Origin: Aggregicoccus sp. 17bor-14
Lineage (GTDB): Bacteria > Myxococcota > Myxococcia > Myxococcales > Myxococcaceae
NCBI RefSeq assembly: GCF_009659535.1
Contig: NZ_VJZZ01000008.1
Span: 188,001 to 252,000, forward strand
Length of the DNA: 64,000 nucleotides
Direction of reading: 5' to 3'
Shown here: positions 8,781 to 17,720 of the stretch, piece by piece
Position numbering within the stretch: the stretch's first letter is position 1
How the letters are laid out: the number at the start of each line of letters is the position of its first letter
Position numbers and translations under genes: made by a program
The notes under the pieces: model-generated
Told to the model about the DNA's origin: nothing
The model's input: only the letters and a program-made list of their open reading frames with translations
Databases searched by the model: none

Positions 8781-9373
8781 GCGTCACGCTCCGGGTCGGA
8801 GTCGTCGTCGGAGTCGGAGGCCTGCGGAAGGTCCAGCTCGAGCTCGCCGTCCGCGCCCAGGCTCCAGTCCGCCTCGCCCGGGTCCAGCGTGAGCCCCTCC
8901 TCGCGCGGCTCGGGCTCGTCCAGCCCCGCGAGCTGCGCGAGCCGCTCGTGGGCGCTCACCACGCGCGCAGGGATGGGGCTGAGGGGCGCATCCGCGAGCA
9001 CCGCGAGCGTGGGAGAGCCGGTCTCCGCGAGGCGGCGCAGCCGGCCGCGCGCCTCGTCCCGGCCGGTGTCCGCCACCTCCAGCTCGGCCGCGGGCCCCTC
9101 GCGGGTGAAGAAGACGAAGGCCATGGCGGGGCGCTTGGAGGACTCGCGCATCGCGAACTGCACGCCGTCCAGGTTCCAGCCCTGGGCGGTCCAGGTGTTG
9201 AGGGTGCGCTCGAGCGCGCCCTCGTCCACCGTGGACAGCTCCACGACTTTGTACTGGAGGGCGCCGGGCGCGGCCGCGGCAGCGCGGGGTGTGGCGCTGC
9301 GCGCACGCCGTCCGGTGGCACGGGGGCGTTCGGGCGGGGGCTTCGCGCTCTTGCGTCTGGGCCGCTTCTTCAT
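8777..9373 (-). CDS. DUF4177-like domain protein with acidic C-terminal tail
   Basis: A cytoplasmic protein of about 198 residues. A basic, Pro/Ala-rich N-terminus (1-38) leads into a short alpha/beta unit at 39-92 (YKVVELSTVDEGALERTLN, then WTAQGWNLDGVQF and FVFFTRE) that matches the pattern of DUF4177-type domains. The remainder is low complexity and becomes strongly acidic, ending in a Ser/Asp run. Function unknown. The start at 9373 (MKKRPRRK) has GGAG at 7 nt spacing, better than the ATG 12 nt upstream. It heads the small operon with the RDD protein and the tandem ligase; its stop overlaps the RDD start. Confidence 0.6.
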   Translation of the reverse strand: MKKRPRRKSAKPPPERPRATGRRARSATPRAAAAAPGALQYKVVELSTVDEGALERTLNTWTAQGWNLDGVQFAMRESSKRPAMAFVFFTREGPAAELEVADTGRDEARGRLRRLAETGSPTLAVLADAPLSPIPARVVSAHERLAQLAGLDEPEPREEGLTLDPGEADWSLGADGELELDLPQASDSDDDSDPERDA

Positions 9374-9453
9374 CGCGCGCTCCATTTGCTCGCGTTTCGC
9401 AGGCGGGATCAAGCACCCGCTCGCGCCCACCTCACGGGCCTGCCCACCCGTGC

Positions 9454-10422
9454 TCAGAGCAGCGAGGCGGCCTCGAGCGCGTGGTAGGTGAGGATGAGGT
9501 CCGCACCGGCGCGCTTGATGGAGGTGAGCACCTCCAGCATCACGCGCTCGCCGTCGATCCAGCCGTTCTGGGCAGCGGCCTTCACCATCGCGTACTCGCC
9601 CGAGACGTTGTAGGCGGCGACCGGCACGTCGAAGCGCTCCTTCACCCGGTGGATGATGTCCAGGTACGAGAGCGCCGGCTTCACCATCACCATGTCGGCG
9701 CCCTCCTCCAGGTCCAGCGCCGTCTCCTTCAGGGCCTCGCGCGCGTTGCCCGGGTCCATCTGGTAGCCGCGCCGATCACCGAACTGCGGCGCGCTCTGGG
9801 CCGCCTCGCGGAAGGGCCCGTAGAAGCCCGAGGCGTACTTGGCGGAGTAGGCCATGATGGGCGTGTCGGTGAGCCTCACCTCGTCCAGCGCGCGGCGGAT
9901 GGCCCCCACGCGGCCGTCCATCATGTCCGAGGGCGCGATGATGTCCGCGCCGGCCTGGGCGCACGTGACGGCCATCTGCGCGAGCAGCGGCAGGGAGGCG
10001 TCGTTGGCCACGTGGCCGCCCTCGATCACGCCGCAGTGCCCGTGGTCCGTGTACTCGCAGAGGCACACGTCCGCGATGAGCTGCAGCTCGGGCACGGCGC
10101 TCTTGATCTCGGAGAGGGCGCGCTGGACGATCCCCTCGCGCGCGTAGGCGCCGCTGCCGCGCGCGTCCTTCGCGTCCGGGATGCCGAAGAGGATGACGGA
10201 GCGCACGCCCAGCGCGTGGGCCTGCTTCGCCTCGGCCACGGCGTGCTCCACCGAGAGGTTGAACACGCCCGGCATCGAGGTGACGGGGCGGCGCACGTCG
10301 CGCCCCTCGACGACGAAGAGCGGGAGGATGAAGTCGGAGGGCGCGAGCGAGGTCTCGCGCACCATCTCGCGCAGGGCCGCGGAGCGGCGCAGGCGGCGGG
10401 GGCGGTGGACGGGGAAGGTCAT
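9454..10422 (-). CDS. hemB: Delta-aminolevulinic acid dehydratase (porphobilinogen synthase)
   Basis: Condenses two 5-aminolevulinate molecules to porphobilinogen in tetrapyrrole (heme) synthesis. At 322 residues it has the usual bacterial length. Visible family features are the zinc-site cysteines Cys120, Cys122 and Cys130 in [14 protein letters not shown], and the two active-site lysines Lys195 ([14 protein letters not shown]) and Lys248 ([12 protein letters not shown]). It also has the conserved [10 protein letters not shown] and [10 protein letters not shown] segments. The zinc-type cysteine set indicates a zinc-dependent enzyme. The ATG at 10422 begins [12 protein letters not shown], typical of the family; a longer upstream frame is not supported. 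No other heme gene is adjacent. Confidence 0.97.
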   Translation of the reverse strand: MTFPVHRPRRLRRSAALREMVRETSLAPSDFILPLFVVEGRDVRRPVTSMPGVFNLSVEHAVAEAKQAHALGVRSVILFGIPDAKDARGSGAYAREGIVQRALSEIKSAVPELQLIADVCLCEYTDHGHCGVIEGGHVANDASLPLLAQMAVTCAQAGADIIAPSDMMDGRVGAIRRALDEVRLTDTPIMAYSAKYASGFYGPFREAAQSAPQFGDRRGYQMDPGNAREALKETALDLEEGADMVMVKPALSYLDIIHRVKERFDVPVAAYNVSGEYAMVKAAAQNGWIDGERVMLEVLTSIKRAGADLILTYHALEAASLL

Positions 10423-10472
10423 GGCAGCGCCGGTATAAACCGCGGCCGCGGCCCCTGCCTCCCTCTTTCGCC

Positions 10473-10688
10473 CTACCCCGCCTGCTGGGCGAGCCGCCAG
10501 CCGTCGCCGCGCCAGTTCGGGTCGCGCTCCGCCTGGATGGCCTGGCGCTCGGCGAGGTCGGCCTCGTGCAGGGCGCGGGCGTAGCGGGCGCGGGCGGCCG
10601 GGGTCGCAGCCGCGAGCCCCTCCTCCGCCGCCACGAGCTCCGCGCGCGCCTGCTGCAGCCGATCCATCGTCACCTGGGTCCACGTCAT
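10473..10688 (-). CDS. Small hypothetical protein, 71 residues
   Basis: A short, mostly helical protein ([18 protein letters not shown] at the start, [12 protein letters not shown] at the end) rich in Ala, Glu, Arg and Gln, with no cysteine and no membrane segment. The ATG at 10688 has a good ribosome site, AGGAGA, at 9 nt spacing, which is the main support for it being real. It lies upstream of hemB on the same strand, 50 nt away. I recognise no family and cannot assign a role. The region from 10689 to 10941, between this start and the divergent ABC gene, holds no clear feature. Confidence 0.55.
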   Translation of the reverse strand: MTWTQVTMDRLQQARAELVAAEEGLAAATPAARARYARALHEADLAERQAIQAERDPNWRGDGWRLAQQAG

Positions 10689-10941
10689 CGGGTGTGTCTC
10701 CTGCCGGATGTTGGGTGGGGAGGCCGGATGCACGCGGCAGACCAGCGGACCGGCCCTCCGGCCGCCCCGTGGAAGTGCGCGAAACCCGCCACTTTGACGC
10801 AATGACGCACGGAGACGGCCTACAGCCGCGCTGCGAACGCGCGTTCCCAGGGGTGCGAACCGCGCGACGCGCCGCAATCGTGCGCGGGCCCGTCCGTGAA
10901 GAGGAGCGAGCCGGCCCACCCTTCCCCTAGACTCCCCGACC

Positions 10942-11877
10942 GTGACCCATCTCGAAGCCGCCGTGAGCGTCGTGGGCCTGCGAAAGACCTACACGCGGCC
11001 GTTCCGCAAGCAGGGCAGCGAGGCGTTGCGCGGGGTGGACCTGCGCGTGCCGCGCGGCAGCGCCTTCGGCCTCATCGGCCCGAACGGCGCGGGCAAGACC
11101 ACCTTCATCAAGAGCATCCTGGGCATCGTGCGGCCCAGCGCGGGCGAGGTGCAGCTGCTGGGCGGCTCTCCGGACGACCCGCGCATCCGCGCCCGCGTGG
11201 GCTACCTGCCCGAGCGGCTGCACCTGCCGGGCAGCTGGAGCGCCACCGCCTTCCTCCAGACGGTGCGAAGGCTCAAGGGGCTCGCGCCCGACGCCCCGGG
11301 CAACGCGCGCCTGCTCGAGCGCGTGGGGCTCGCGGAGGCCTCGGGCAAGCGCATCGGCGGCTACTCCAAGGGCATGCGCCAGCGCCTGGGGCTCGCGGCC
11401 GCGCTGCTCGGGGAGCCCGAGCTGCTGGTGCTCGACGAGCCGACGGACGGCATCGATCCCATGGGCCGCGTGGAGGTGCGCCGCATCCTGCAGGAGGAGG
11501 TGCGCCGCGGCGCCACCCTCTTCCTCAACTCGCACCTGCTCGCGGAGACCGAGCGCATCTGCGACCGGGTCGCCATCCTCGCGGACGGGCGCGTGGTGCG
11601 CGAGGGGCGCCTGGACGAGCTCGCGCGCGCCTCCAGCGCCTGGAGCGTGCGCTTCGCGCCCGGCGCCGACGCGGCCGCCCTCTCCGCGCTGGGCCTGCGC
11701 CCCGGCCCCCATCCCCACACCTTCCTCCTCGAGGCGCCGGACGCGGCGGCGCTCAACGCGGTGCTCGACCGCGCGCGCGCCGCCGGGGCGCTGCTGGTGG
11801 AGCTGCGGCGCGAGGGGGCGGACCTGGAGGCGGTGCTCACCACCGCGGTGGGCGAGACGCTCGGGGAGGCGGCATGA
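10942..11877 (+). CDS. ABC transporter ATP-binding protein
   Basis: Cytoplasmic ATPase of an ABC exporter with its permease encoded next. It has Walker A GPNGAGKT (46-53), signature YSKGM (141-145) and Walker B LLVLDEPT (161-168) followed by DGIDPMGR. The switch His is in LFLNSHLLAE. About 90 C-terminal residues beyond the ATPase core form the extension common in CcmA/NatA-type drug, antibiotic or polymer exporters. Translation starts at GTG 10942; the ribosome site is weak. The stop overlaps the permease start (ATGA), so the pair is translationally coupled. Substrate unknown. Confidence 0.93.
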   Translation: MTHLEAAVSVVGLRKTYTRPFRKQGSEALRGVDLRVPRGSAFGLIGPNGAGKTTFIKSILGIVRPSAGEVQLLGGSPDDPRIRARVGYLPERLHLPGSWSATAFLQTVRRLKGLAPDAPGNARLLERVGLAEASGKRIGGYSKGMRQRLGLAAALLGEPELLVLDEPTDGIDPMGRVEVRRILQEEVRRGATLFLNSHLLAETERICDRVAILADGRVVREGRLDELARASSAWSVRFAPGADAAALSALGLRPGPHPHTFLLEAPDAAALNAVLDRARAAGALLVELRREGADLEAVLTTAVGETLGEAA

Positions 11878-12710
11878 ACGGGGCGCTCGGAATCGCCGGG
11901 TACGTGCTGCGCGAGGCGCGCAGCCGCAAGTTCATCCTCGCCTTCGTGCTGGGCATCACGCTGCTGCTCGTCACGCTCGCGCTCTCGCTCAAGCTCGAGG
12001 TGCTCGACGGTGCGCTCGCCGCCACGCGGCTGTTCGGCACGCTCGCGCACCACGACATCGTGGCGGTGGACGTGGCGCTGCGTCCCATCTACCGCGCCGC
12101 GGCCTACCTGGTCTTCTACGGCGGCCTGCTCTTCGGCATCCTCGCCTACTCGGACTTCGCCCCCAGCCTGCTGTCGCCCGGGCGCATCGAGCACCTGCTC
12201 GCGCTGCCCCTGCGCCGCTGGGAGCTGCTGCTGGGCACCTTCCTCGGGGTGGTGGCGCTCGCGCTCGCCGGCGCGCTCTACGGCTCGGTGGGGCTGGTGC
12301 TCATCCTGGGCGTGAAGACGGGCTACTGGACCGCGGGGCCGCTCTACGCCGCGCTGCTCGCGAGCGTGGGCTTCGCGGCGGTGTACGCGGTGATGCTCGC
12401 CACCGCCACGCTGGTGCGCAGCGCCGCCCTGTGCGCGGCGGCCGGGGGGCTGTGCCTCGTGGGCGGCATCCTCGCGAGCTACCGCGCCTCCATCGCGCCG
12501 CTGCTCGAGGAGGGCCCGAGCCGCGGCGCCTTTCGCGCAGTGACGCTGCTGCTGCCGCGCATCGCCTCGCTCGCGGACGCGGGCGCGAGCCTCGCGGCGT
12601 CCGCGCCGCTGGGGGTTCGCTCGCTCGCGGGGCTGCTCGCGGGGGTGGCGGTGTTCGGCCTGGGCACGCTCGCCGTGGGCCTGTGGCGCTTCGAGGGGAA
12701 GGACTACTGA
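11874..12710 (+). CDS. ABC transporter permease
   Basis: A 278-residue integral membrane subunit, coupled by an ATGA overlap to the ATPase before it. About six hydrophobic helices are visible. The first (ILAFVLGITLLLVTLALSL) lies near residues 20-40, and the next pair (LVFYGGLLFGILAY and LLLGTFLGVVALALAGALYGS) flanks the sequence SPGRIEHLLALPLRRWELL, typical of ABC-2 permeases. The last helix precedes the C-terminal WRFEGKDY. It should form the membrane channel of an exporter with unknown substrate. The stop shares one base with the next gene (TGATG), so the third gene is probably part of the same operon. Confidence 0.85.
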   Translation: MNGALGIAGYVLREARSRKFILAFVLGITLLLVTLALSLKLEVLDGALAATRLFGTLAHHDIVAVDVALRPIYRAAAYLVFYGGLLFGILAYSDFAPSLLSPGRIEHLLALPLRRWELLLGTFLGVVALALAGALYGSVGLVLILGVKTGYWTAGPLYAALLASVGFAAVYAVMLATATLVRSAALCAAAGGLCLVGGILASYRASIAPLLEEGPSRGAFRAVTLLLPRIASLADAGASLAASAPLGVRSLAGLLAGVAVFGLGTLAVGLWRFEGKDY

Positions 12711-13816
12711 TGCGCAGGCAGAGGAAGTGGTTGGTCGCGGCTGCGGTGCTCTTCGCGCTGGGCGCCCTGCTGATGCTCTGGGGCCAGGGAGACCGGGACG
12801 CGCCGCCCCCGCCGCAGGTGGAGTTCCCGCGCGCGCTGCGCGACGCCGAGCAGGAGCGCGCCGTGGCGCGGCGCACCCAGCGCGTGCCGGTGGCCACGCC
12901 GGAGCCGGGCACCCCGCCGGAGCCCGCGGCCCCGCGCGACCCCGTGCTCGCCGCGCTGCCGCGTGGCAAGGGGCACACCGCCGTGGTGTTCGAGGCAAAT
13001 GCGCTGCGCCACTCGCCGGTGGGAGAGCTGCTGCTCGCCTGCCTCATGCGCGACGGCGGCAAGCAGCTGCGCGAAGTGCGCGAGCGCACCGGCGTCGATC
13101 CGCTGGAGGACCTGGACCGGCTCGTGGTCACCGACGAGGGCGTCATCCTCTCGGGCAACTTCGCCAAGGCGCGCACCTCCGAGCTCTTCGCGCGGGCCAC
13201 GGCGCGCAGCTACGGCGACAGCGCCCGGCTCTACGAGCCCCCTGCGCCCGAGGGCGGCGAGGAGCCCCGGGTGGGCCCAGACGCGCCCGCGCCGCGCGGC
13301 TCGCTCGCGAGCTGGAACGATCAGCTCTTCGTCGTGAGCAAGACGCCGCAGGGCGCCCAGCAGGTCATCGACCGGGTGGAGGGGCGCGCAGGCGACGGCG
13401 AGCAGCCGCTGCTGGGCGAGGACAGCACCTACGGCGAGATGTACGGCGTGGTGTCGGTGGACCAGCTGTCTCAGATGCTGGGCAACGATCAGCCCGAGCT
13501 GCTGCAGCGGCTGCGCGAGGTGGCGGACCACGTGGAGCTGCACATCGACGCGCGCTCGGACGTGGCGGTGGTGGCCGAGGTGAAGGGCGCGGACGCGGCG
13601 AAGGTGGAGGACCTGGGCAAGTCGCTGGGCGCGGCGCTGAGCGTGGCGCGGCTCAAGGCGCAGGCCGAGGGCTCGCAGGAGCTCTCGCAGCTGCTGGACT
13701 TCGCCCGGGTGCGCCCCGAGGGCGACACCTTCCAGCTCGAGGTGGCGCTGCCGCTCGACTACCTCAAGCAGAAGCTCGCGTTCTGCTCCGCGCCTCCCGA
13801 TGCGGGCGCGCCCTAG
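12710..13816 (+). CDS. Membrane-anchored hypothetical protein in ABC operon
   Basis: A 368-residue protein with one N-terminal hydrophobic helix (KWLVAAAVLFALGALLMLWG) after a basic start, so probably an inner-membrane anchor with the rest in the periplasm. A Pro-rich spacer (about 30-75) leads to a soluble domain of alternating strands and helices, with phrases such as LVVTDEGVILSGNF and VSVDQLSQMLG. These resemble the way other myxobacterial proteins describe a threshold- or barrier-type fold, but I recognise no family. It ends with PPDAGAP. The start overlaps the permease stop by one base, so it is likely cotranscribed with the ABC exporter. It converges on the methyltransferase, whose stop overlaps by four bases. 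Confidence 0.65.
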   Translation: MRRQRKWLVAAAVLFALGALLMLWGQGDRDAPPPPQVEFPRALRDAEQERAVARRTQRVPVATPEPGTPPEPAAPRDPVLAALPRGKGHTAVVFEANALRHSPVGELLLACLMRDGGKQLREVRERTGVDPLEDLDRLVVTDEGVILSGNFAKARTSELFARATARSYGDSARLYEPPAPEGGEEPRVGPDAPAPRGSLASWNDQLFVVSKTPQGAQQVIDRVEGRAGDGEQPLLGEDSTYGEMYGVVSVDQLSQMLGNDQPELLQRLREVADHVELHIDARSDVAVVAEVKGADAAKVEDLGKSLGAALSVARLKAQAEGSQELSQLLDFARVRPEGDTFQLEVALPLDYLKQKLAFCSAPPDAGAP

Positions 13817-14619
13817 CCCACCATCGCGCTCACCTCGGGGCTGAACGCGGGCCCCGGGGCGCTGTGCACCACCAGGGGCGGGAGCACCACCAGCGGCGCG
13901 CGACTGCTGCGCACCGCGTGCAGGAGCAGCAGCTTCGCGGGGCGGTCGGGCCGCGGGTGCACGAGGCGCAGGTGGCGCATGCTCAGCCGCTCGGCCTTGA
14001 GCGTGGTCGCGAGCTCGGAGAAGCGGCTCACCGGGTACACCAGCGAGAGCCCGCCGCGCGCTTCCAGCAGGTAGCGCGCGGCGCGCACCACGTCCACCAG
14101 CGCGCAGGTCAGCTCGTGCCGCGCGAGCGCCCGCTCCCGCTCGGTGTTCACCCTTCCCGAGGCCGGCGCGCGGTACGGCGGATTGCACAGCACGTGCGCG
14201 AAGCTGCCGCGGCCGAACTTCTGGTCCACCTGGCAGAGGTCTCCGAGCACGAGCGACACCGAGTGCTCGCAGCGGTTGAGGTGCACGTTGCGCTGGGCGA
14301 GCGAGAAGAGGCCGGGCTGCAGCTCCAGGCCGGTGACGTCCGTGCAGCCGAGGCGCCGCGAGAGCAACAGCGGCACGATGCCGCAGCCCGTGCCCAGGTC
14401 GATGATGCGCCCCCTGCCCGCTCCGCCCGTCTGCACGGCGAAGTGCGCGAGCAGCAGCGAGTCGAGGTTGAAGCGGTAGCCGGTGCGCCGCTGCAGCACC
14501 TGCACCTCGCCCCCGCAGATGGCGTCGAGCGTCTCGCCGGGCCCCGGGGCCTCGGGAGCGGCCCGTGCGGGCACCTCGGGCTCGGGCCAGGCAGGGGACG
14601 ATGGAGCGAGCACCCTCAC
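13813..14619 (-). CDS. tRNA1(Val) N6-adenine methyltransferase-like (TrmN6/YfiC family)
   Basis: SAM-dependent class I methyltransferase. The SAM-binding motif is IIDLGTGCGIVPLLLS (about 72-87), motif II acidic turn is TGLELQP (about 95-101), and the catalytic motif IV is NPPY (about 145-148), diagnostic of N6-adenine or related amino methylation. The preceding segment YRFNLDSLLLAHF is typical of the TrmN6/RsmC-like group, which methylates tRNA or rRNA bases. I infer the tRNA1(Val) A37 enzyme by resemblance; another RNA or protein target is possible. Start is a GTG at 14619 with GGGAGG 12 nt upstream. It follows the DUF1015 gene by only 6 nt. Confidence 0.8.
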   Translation of the reverse strand: MRVLAPSSPAWPEPEVPARAAPEAPGPGETLDAICGGEVQVLQRRTGYRFNLDSLLLAHFAVQTGGAGRGRIIDLGTGCGIVPLLLSRRLGCTDVTGLELQPGLFSLAQRNVHLNRCEHSVSLVLGDLCQVDQKFGRGSFAHVLCNPPYRAPASGRVNTERERALARHELTCALVDVVRAARYLLEARGGLSLVYPVSRFSELATTLKAERLSMRHLRLVHPRPDRPAKLLLLHAVRSSRAPLVVLPPLVVHSAPGPAFSPEVSAMVG

Positions 14620-14625
14620 GGTGAC

Positions 14626-15771
14626 TCACGCCTCCCGGTCGAGGAACAGGAGGCCCGCGGGGGGCAGTGGGTCCACGCGCAGCGTGCGCGGCGGCAGCGT
14701 GGCGGCGGCCTCCATCACCGCGCGCACCTCCCAGACGGGCGGCGGGTTCAGGCCGAAGCCCACCTGGTACGTCCCGCGCTGCACCTCCTCCACCAGCTGC
14801 TCGAGGCTGTGCACGGCGAACACGTTGGGGTGGCCCGGGGCCTCCGGGTCCTGGATGCCCATCACGGTGCGCAGCACGAGCGCGTTGAGCAGCGCGAGGT
14901 CCAGGCTGCGCAGCGTGGGGTTTCGCGGAGCAGCCTTGATGTGCGCGAGGTCCAGGCCCTGGCGAAAGCGCAGGATGCGGCCGCGTCCCTGCGGCAGCAC
15001 GAGGAGCACGGCGTGGTGGCCGGTGATCAGCGTGGCGAGCCGCTCCTGCGCCGCTTCCAGCCCGCGTGCCGTGTCCAGGGGCTCGTCGAGATCGTAGGAG
15101 CGCGCGTAGCCCGCCACGAGCTGCAGGAAGGTGTCCTCGTTGAAGGTGTCCAGGTTGCGCACGCCGCGGTGCACCGGGGCGAAGTGCAGCCCGGGGTCCG
15201 AGAGCGCGACGATGGCGGCGAGGCTGGGACCGCGCTCGTCCAGCGCGCTGAGCGGCCGCAGCGGCGCCTCGTCCAGCGCGGCCTGCAGCCGCTTCGAGAT
15301 GGCGGAGGGCTCGATGCGCTTGAGCGCGAGCTGCTGGCCGTCGAAGCCGCCCCGCCACACCAGCACGCTGCGCTCGGCCGCCTCCGCGAGCAGGTCCCGC
15401 AGCACCCCGTGGTCGTCCGCCGCGAGCGTGATCGCGGGCTCCACCTGCGCGGAGCGCGGGATGTACGGCTCGTGCTCGAGTGGCTCGGCCGAGTCCTTCA
15501 TCAGACCGCACAGCAGGTAGCGCACGGGCGTGGCGCGCGCCGGCGCCCCCTCTGGCAGCAGCTCGAGGAGGTAGAGCGCGGGGCGCGCGTCGCGCAGCAC
15601 CGCGCCCGAGTCGCGCCAGCGCCCCAGCTCGGCCGAGGGGTCCACCGCCTCGAGCAGCGGGCGCACGTGGGCGGGCTGGAGGCCGCGAGCCCCGAGCACG
15701 CTCGCCGTCTGCGGCGGGAGCTGAGCGTCGAGCGAGGACAGGAGGGCGGGGAATGGGAGGACACGCGCCAT
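14626..15771 (-). CDS. DUF1015 family protein
   Basis: A 381-residue cytoplasmic protein of the DUF1015 family. Recognisable blocks are LLELLPEG, the central SDPGLHFAPVHRGVRNLD, and the C-terminal FGLNPPPVWEVRAVMEAA. These correspond to the family's conserved PT-HR and LNP-TVEEV regions, followed by LPPAGLLFLDREA at the C-terminus. Members are widespread; some relatives are ParB/SbnI-like kinases, but activity here is unknown. It sits directly upstream of the TrmN6-like methyltransferase with a 6-nt gap. The ATG has only a weak ribosome site. Confidence 0.75.
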   Translation of the reverse strand: MARVLPFPALLSSLDAQLPPQTASVLGARGLQPAHVRPLLEAVDPSAELGRWRDSGAVLRDARPALYLLELLPEGAPARATPVRYLLCGLMKDSAEPLEHEPYIPRSAQVEPAITLAADDHGVLRDLLAEAAERSVLVWRGGFDGQQLALKRIEPSAISKRLQAALDEAPLRPLSALDERGPSLAAIVALSDPGLHFAPVHRGVRNLDTFNEDTFLQLVAGYARSYDLDEPLDTARGLEAAQERLATLITGHHAVLLVLPQGRGRILRFRQGLDLAHIKAAPRNPTLRSLDLALLNALVLRTVMGIQDPEAPGHPNVFAVHSLEQLVEEVQRGTYQVGFGLNPPPVWEVRAVMEAAATLPPRTLRVDPLPPAGLLFLDREA

Positions 15772-15851
15772 ACGCGTGAAGGTGGGGCCGCCGCCCGGCC
15801 CCTGCCACTCCGCCCGCTCGGCTGCCCGCCTGCCGGGCTATGCGGGCCGGG

Positions 15852-17024
15852 CTACCACCACACGGTGCGGTAGGGCCGGTGCTTTTCCGGATCCCGGTAG
15901 TAGGGGTTGCCCCGCTGGTACGCGCTGCCCTTCTCCGCGCTCTCCTCCCACAGCAGGCTCACGGTGGTGATGGCGCCGGCGGAGCCGAGCAGCGCGAGCA
16001 CGTAGGGGGTGGAGTTGTCGAAGCCGCCCAGCGCGAGCGAGGAGACCACCAGCAGTACCGCGCCCACGCCCGCGCCGAAGGCATCCGCACGCAAGATCTG
16101 GTTCGTCGTGGGGTTGAAGCGCATGGAGGCGAGCGCAGCCGCCCCCGCGCCGAGTCCCGGCGCGATGAGCAGCGCGTCCGCCCAGTTCTTCCCCGAGACC
16201 TCGGTGCCGGAGAAGTGCACGATCGCGAGCAGCAGCGCGCTGTATGCGAGGCCCCACGCGCCGCCGGACGCGATGAGCAGACCGTCGTCCACGCGCATCT
16301 GCCCGCCGCCCACCGTGGCGGTGAGCCACGCGCCCAGCTCGCTGCCCACGAAGGCGGACCACGTGAGCAGGCTCTTGTCCGTGGACAGCAGGTCCATGAA
16401 GCCGCCGAGGAACATGCCGCCGATGGCCGAGTTCACGATGCCGAAGTTGGCCATGGGCGTGTCGATGTAGTGGTTGAACTGCCACCACGCCGCCACGCCG
16501 AAGCCGAGGCCCGCTCCGATGAAGGTGCCCGCGAGCATGCGCTCGCGCGAGGCCTGGTCGAAGCTCAGGTCCTGCGCGAAGGCCTGGGTGAAGAAGCCGC
16601 CCGCGGCGCCCATGATCGAGTGGTGCAGCAGGAAGGTGAGGCTGCCGGGGCCCGCGAGGAAGGCGCCCTGGCGGGGCTTGCCGTCCAGCATCGCGCGCGA
16701 GTCGGTGGCCGCGGCCTGCGCCCCGTCCTGCTGCGCAGAGGGCGGCAGGTCCGTCGGGTCCTGGCTCACGAGCGGCGCCTGCGGATCCGAGCGGATGCGC
16801 GCGCCGGGAGGCGGCGTGGGCGCGGGCTCGCTCCCCTCCTGCTGCGCCGGCGCCTGCTCCTGCGGGTCCTCTACCGGAGGCGGCGCGCTCTCGTCCGTGG
16901 GCGGCGGGGTCTGCTCCTGCTGCGCAGCAGGGGGCTCCGCCGGCGCCTGCGCGTGGGCGGTGCCCGGGCGCAGCGCTGCGAGGACGAGGACGGCGAGGAC
17001 GAGGCACTTCCGCACTGGCGACAC
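15852..17024 (-). CDS. Exported/membrane hypothetical protein with Pro/Gln/Glu-rich region
   Basis: A 390-residue protein with an N-terminal signal sequence (KCLVLAVLVLAALRPGTAHA, predicted cleavage after TAHA). A low-complexity Pro/Gln/Glu region follows (about 26-95), then a long C-terminal part with at least seven Gly/Ala-rich hydrophobic stretches (for example FIGAGLGFGVAAWW and SALLLAIVHFSG). It ends in a polar segment, YRDPEKHRPYRTVWW. It may be a multi-pass membrane protein or a glycine-rich barrel; I recognise no family. I chose GTG 17024 because AAGGAG lies 7 nt before it. The nearby GTG at 17015 is a weaker alternative. Confidence 0.6.
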   Translation of the reverse strand: MSPVRKCLVLAVLVLAALRPGTAHAQAPAEPPAAQQEQTPPPTDESAPPPVEDPQEQAPAQQEGSEPAPTPPPGARIRSDPQAPLVSQDPTDLPPSAQQDGAQAAATDSRAMLDGKPRQGAFLAGPGSLTFLLHHSIMGAAGGFFTQAFAQDLSFDQASRERMLAGTFIGAGLGFGVAAWWQFNHYIDTPMANFGIVNSAIGGMFLGGFMDLLSTDKSLLTWSAFVGSELGAWLTATVGGGQMRVDDGLLIASGGAWGLAYSALLLAIVHFSGTEVSGKNWADALLIAPGLGAGAAALASMRFNPTTNQILRADAFGAGVGAVLLVVSSLALGGFDNSTPYVLALLGSAGAITTVSLLWEESAEKGSAYQRGNPYYRDPEKHRPYRTVWW

Positions 17025-17374
17025 GACGGCGCTCCTTCTTCGGCCCGGCTGCAGGCCACAGACGTTCGCAGCCACGCTACCCCAGCGACGCGGCGCGTGA
17101 AGGACCTTCCCGCAGCTCCGGCGCGCGGAAGGCGCGCACCCGGTGCGCACCTTGACCACCCGGGTGCAACGCGCGCAGAAACCTGCAGCGCGCGCAGCAC
17201 GGATGCGCCCGTAAGGCGGCCGCGCCGCCGTGGCCGACGGAAGACCGTATGAGCTCCGAGGGTGTTGACTTCCCCGCCCGGCCGGGCAGAACGGACCTAC
17301 CCTGCAGCTCACCGCTCCACCCGGCACTCCCGCCGGGACGGGGCCAGCGCAGGCGCGGACACAGGAGCGGCACC
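17025..17374. other. 350-nt divergent intergenic region
   Basis: This gap separates a minus-strand membrane protein from the plus-strand PHA-system gene, so it should hold both promoters. I see one sigma70-like -35 hexamer, TTGACT, at 17265-17270 pointing toward the PHA gene. I could not find a convincing -10 at 16-18 nt from it. No tRNA, repeat or protein-coding frame with a ribosome site was seen. Confidence 0.4.
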
Positions 17375-17692
17375 ATGGCGATGATGAAGTTCGAGGTCCC
17401 CCACTCCCTGCCCCAGGCCGAGGCGAAGAAGCGCGTGGAGCAGCTGCTGCAGTACTGGGGCGGCAAGTACGGGGTGAAGGCGGCCTGGGTGGGCGAGGCG
17501 GCGAAGGTCACCGGCAAGGTGATGGGCATCAACCTGGACGCGAGCTTCCAGGTGACCGACCGCGCCATCCAGGGCGAGGGCACGGACCCCGGCATGCTGC
17601 TGCGCGGCCAGGCCAAGAGCTACCTGCAGAAGAAGTTCAGCGCGGTGCTGGACCCCAGCAAGAGCGCCGCGGACGCGGTGAGCCAGGACTAG
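17375..17692 (+). CDS. Polyhydroxyalkanoic acid system family protein
   Basis: A 105-residue protein of the PHA_gran_rgn type. The family's start pattern, Met-Lys-Phe then a His-Ser-Leu and a helix with Glu-Ala-Lys-Arg-Val-Glu, is visible (MKFEVPHSLPQAEAKKRVEQ). It is followed by a short beta-rich core (VTGKVMGINLDASFQVTD) and a helical C-terminus ending in VSQD. Members occur with polyhydroxyalkanoate granule genes but are also found alone, as here. The ATG at 17375 has AGGAG at 8 nt spacing. It converges on frzF with 28 nt between stops. Confidence 0.7.
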   Translation: MAMMKFEVPHSLPQAEAKKRVEQLLQYWGGKYGVKAAWVGEAAKVTGKVMGINLDASFQVTDRAIQGEGTDPGMLLRGQAKSYLQKKFSAVLDPSKSAADAVSQD

Positions 17693-17720
17693 CGCCCCGG
17701 GCCGCGGGGTGCAGCGCCCG

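Noticed and set aside
12704-15808. A long uninterrupted minus-strand frame opposite several plus- and minus-strand genes
   Set aside because: It is an effect of high GC and codon bias in the real genes. The translation is almost only Arg, Ala, Gly and Pro, with no family motif or ribosome site. Other long antisense frames, such as 50518-53274 (minus) and 19309-21630 (plus), were rejected for the same reason.
17265-17292. A sigma70 promoter for the PHA-system gene
   Set aside because: TTGACT is present, but no acceptable -10 hexamer lies at 16-18 nt, so I do not call it as a promoter.
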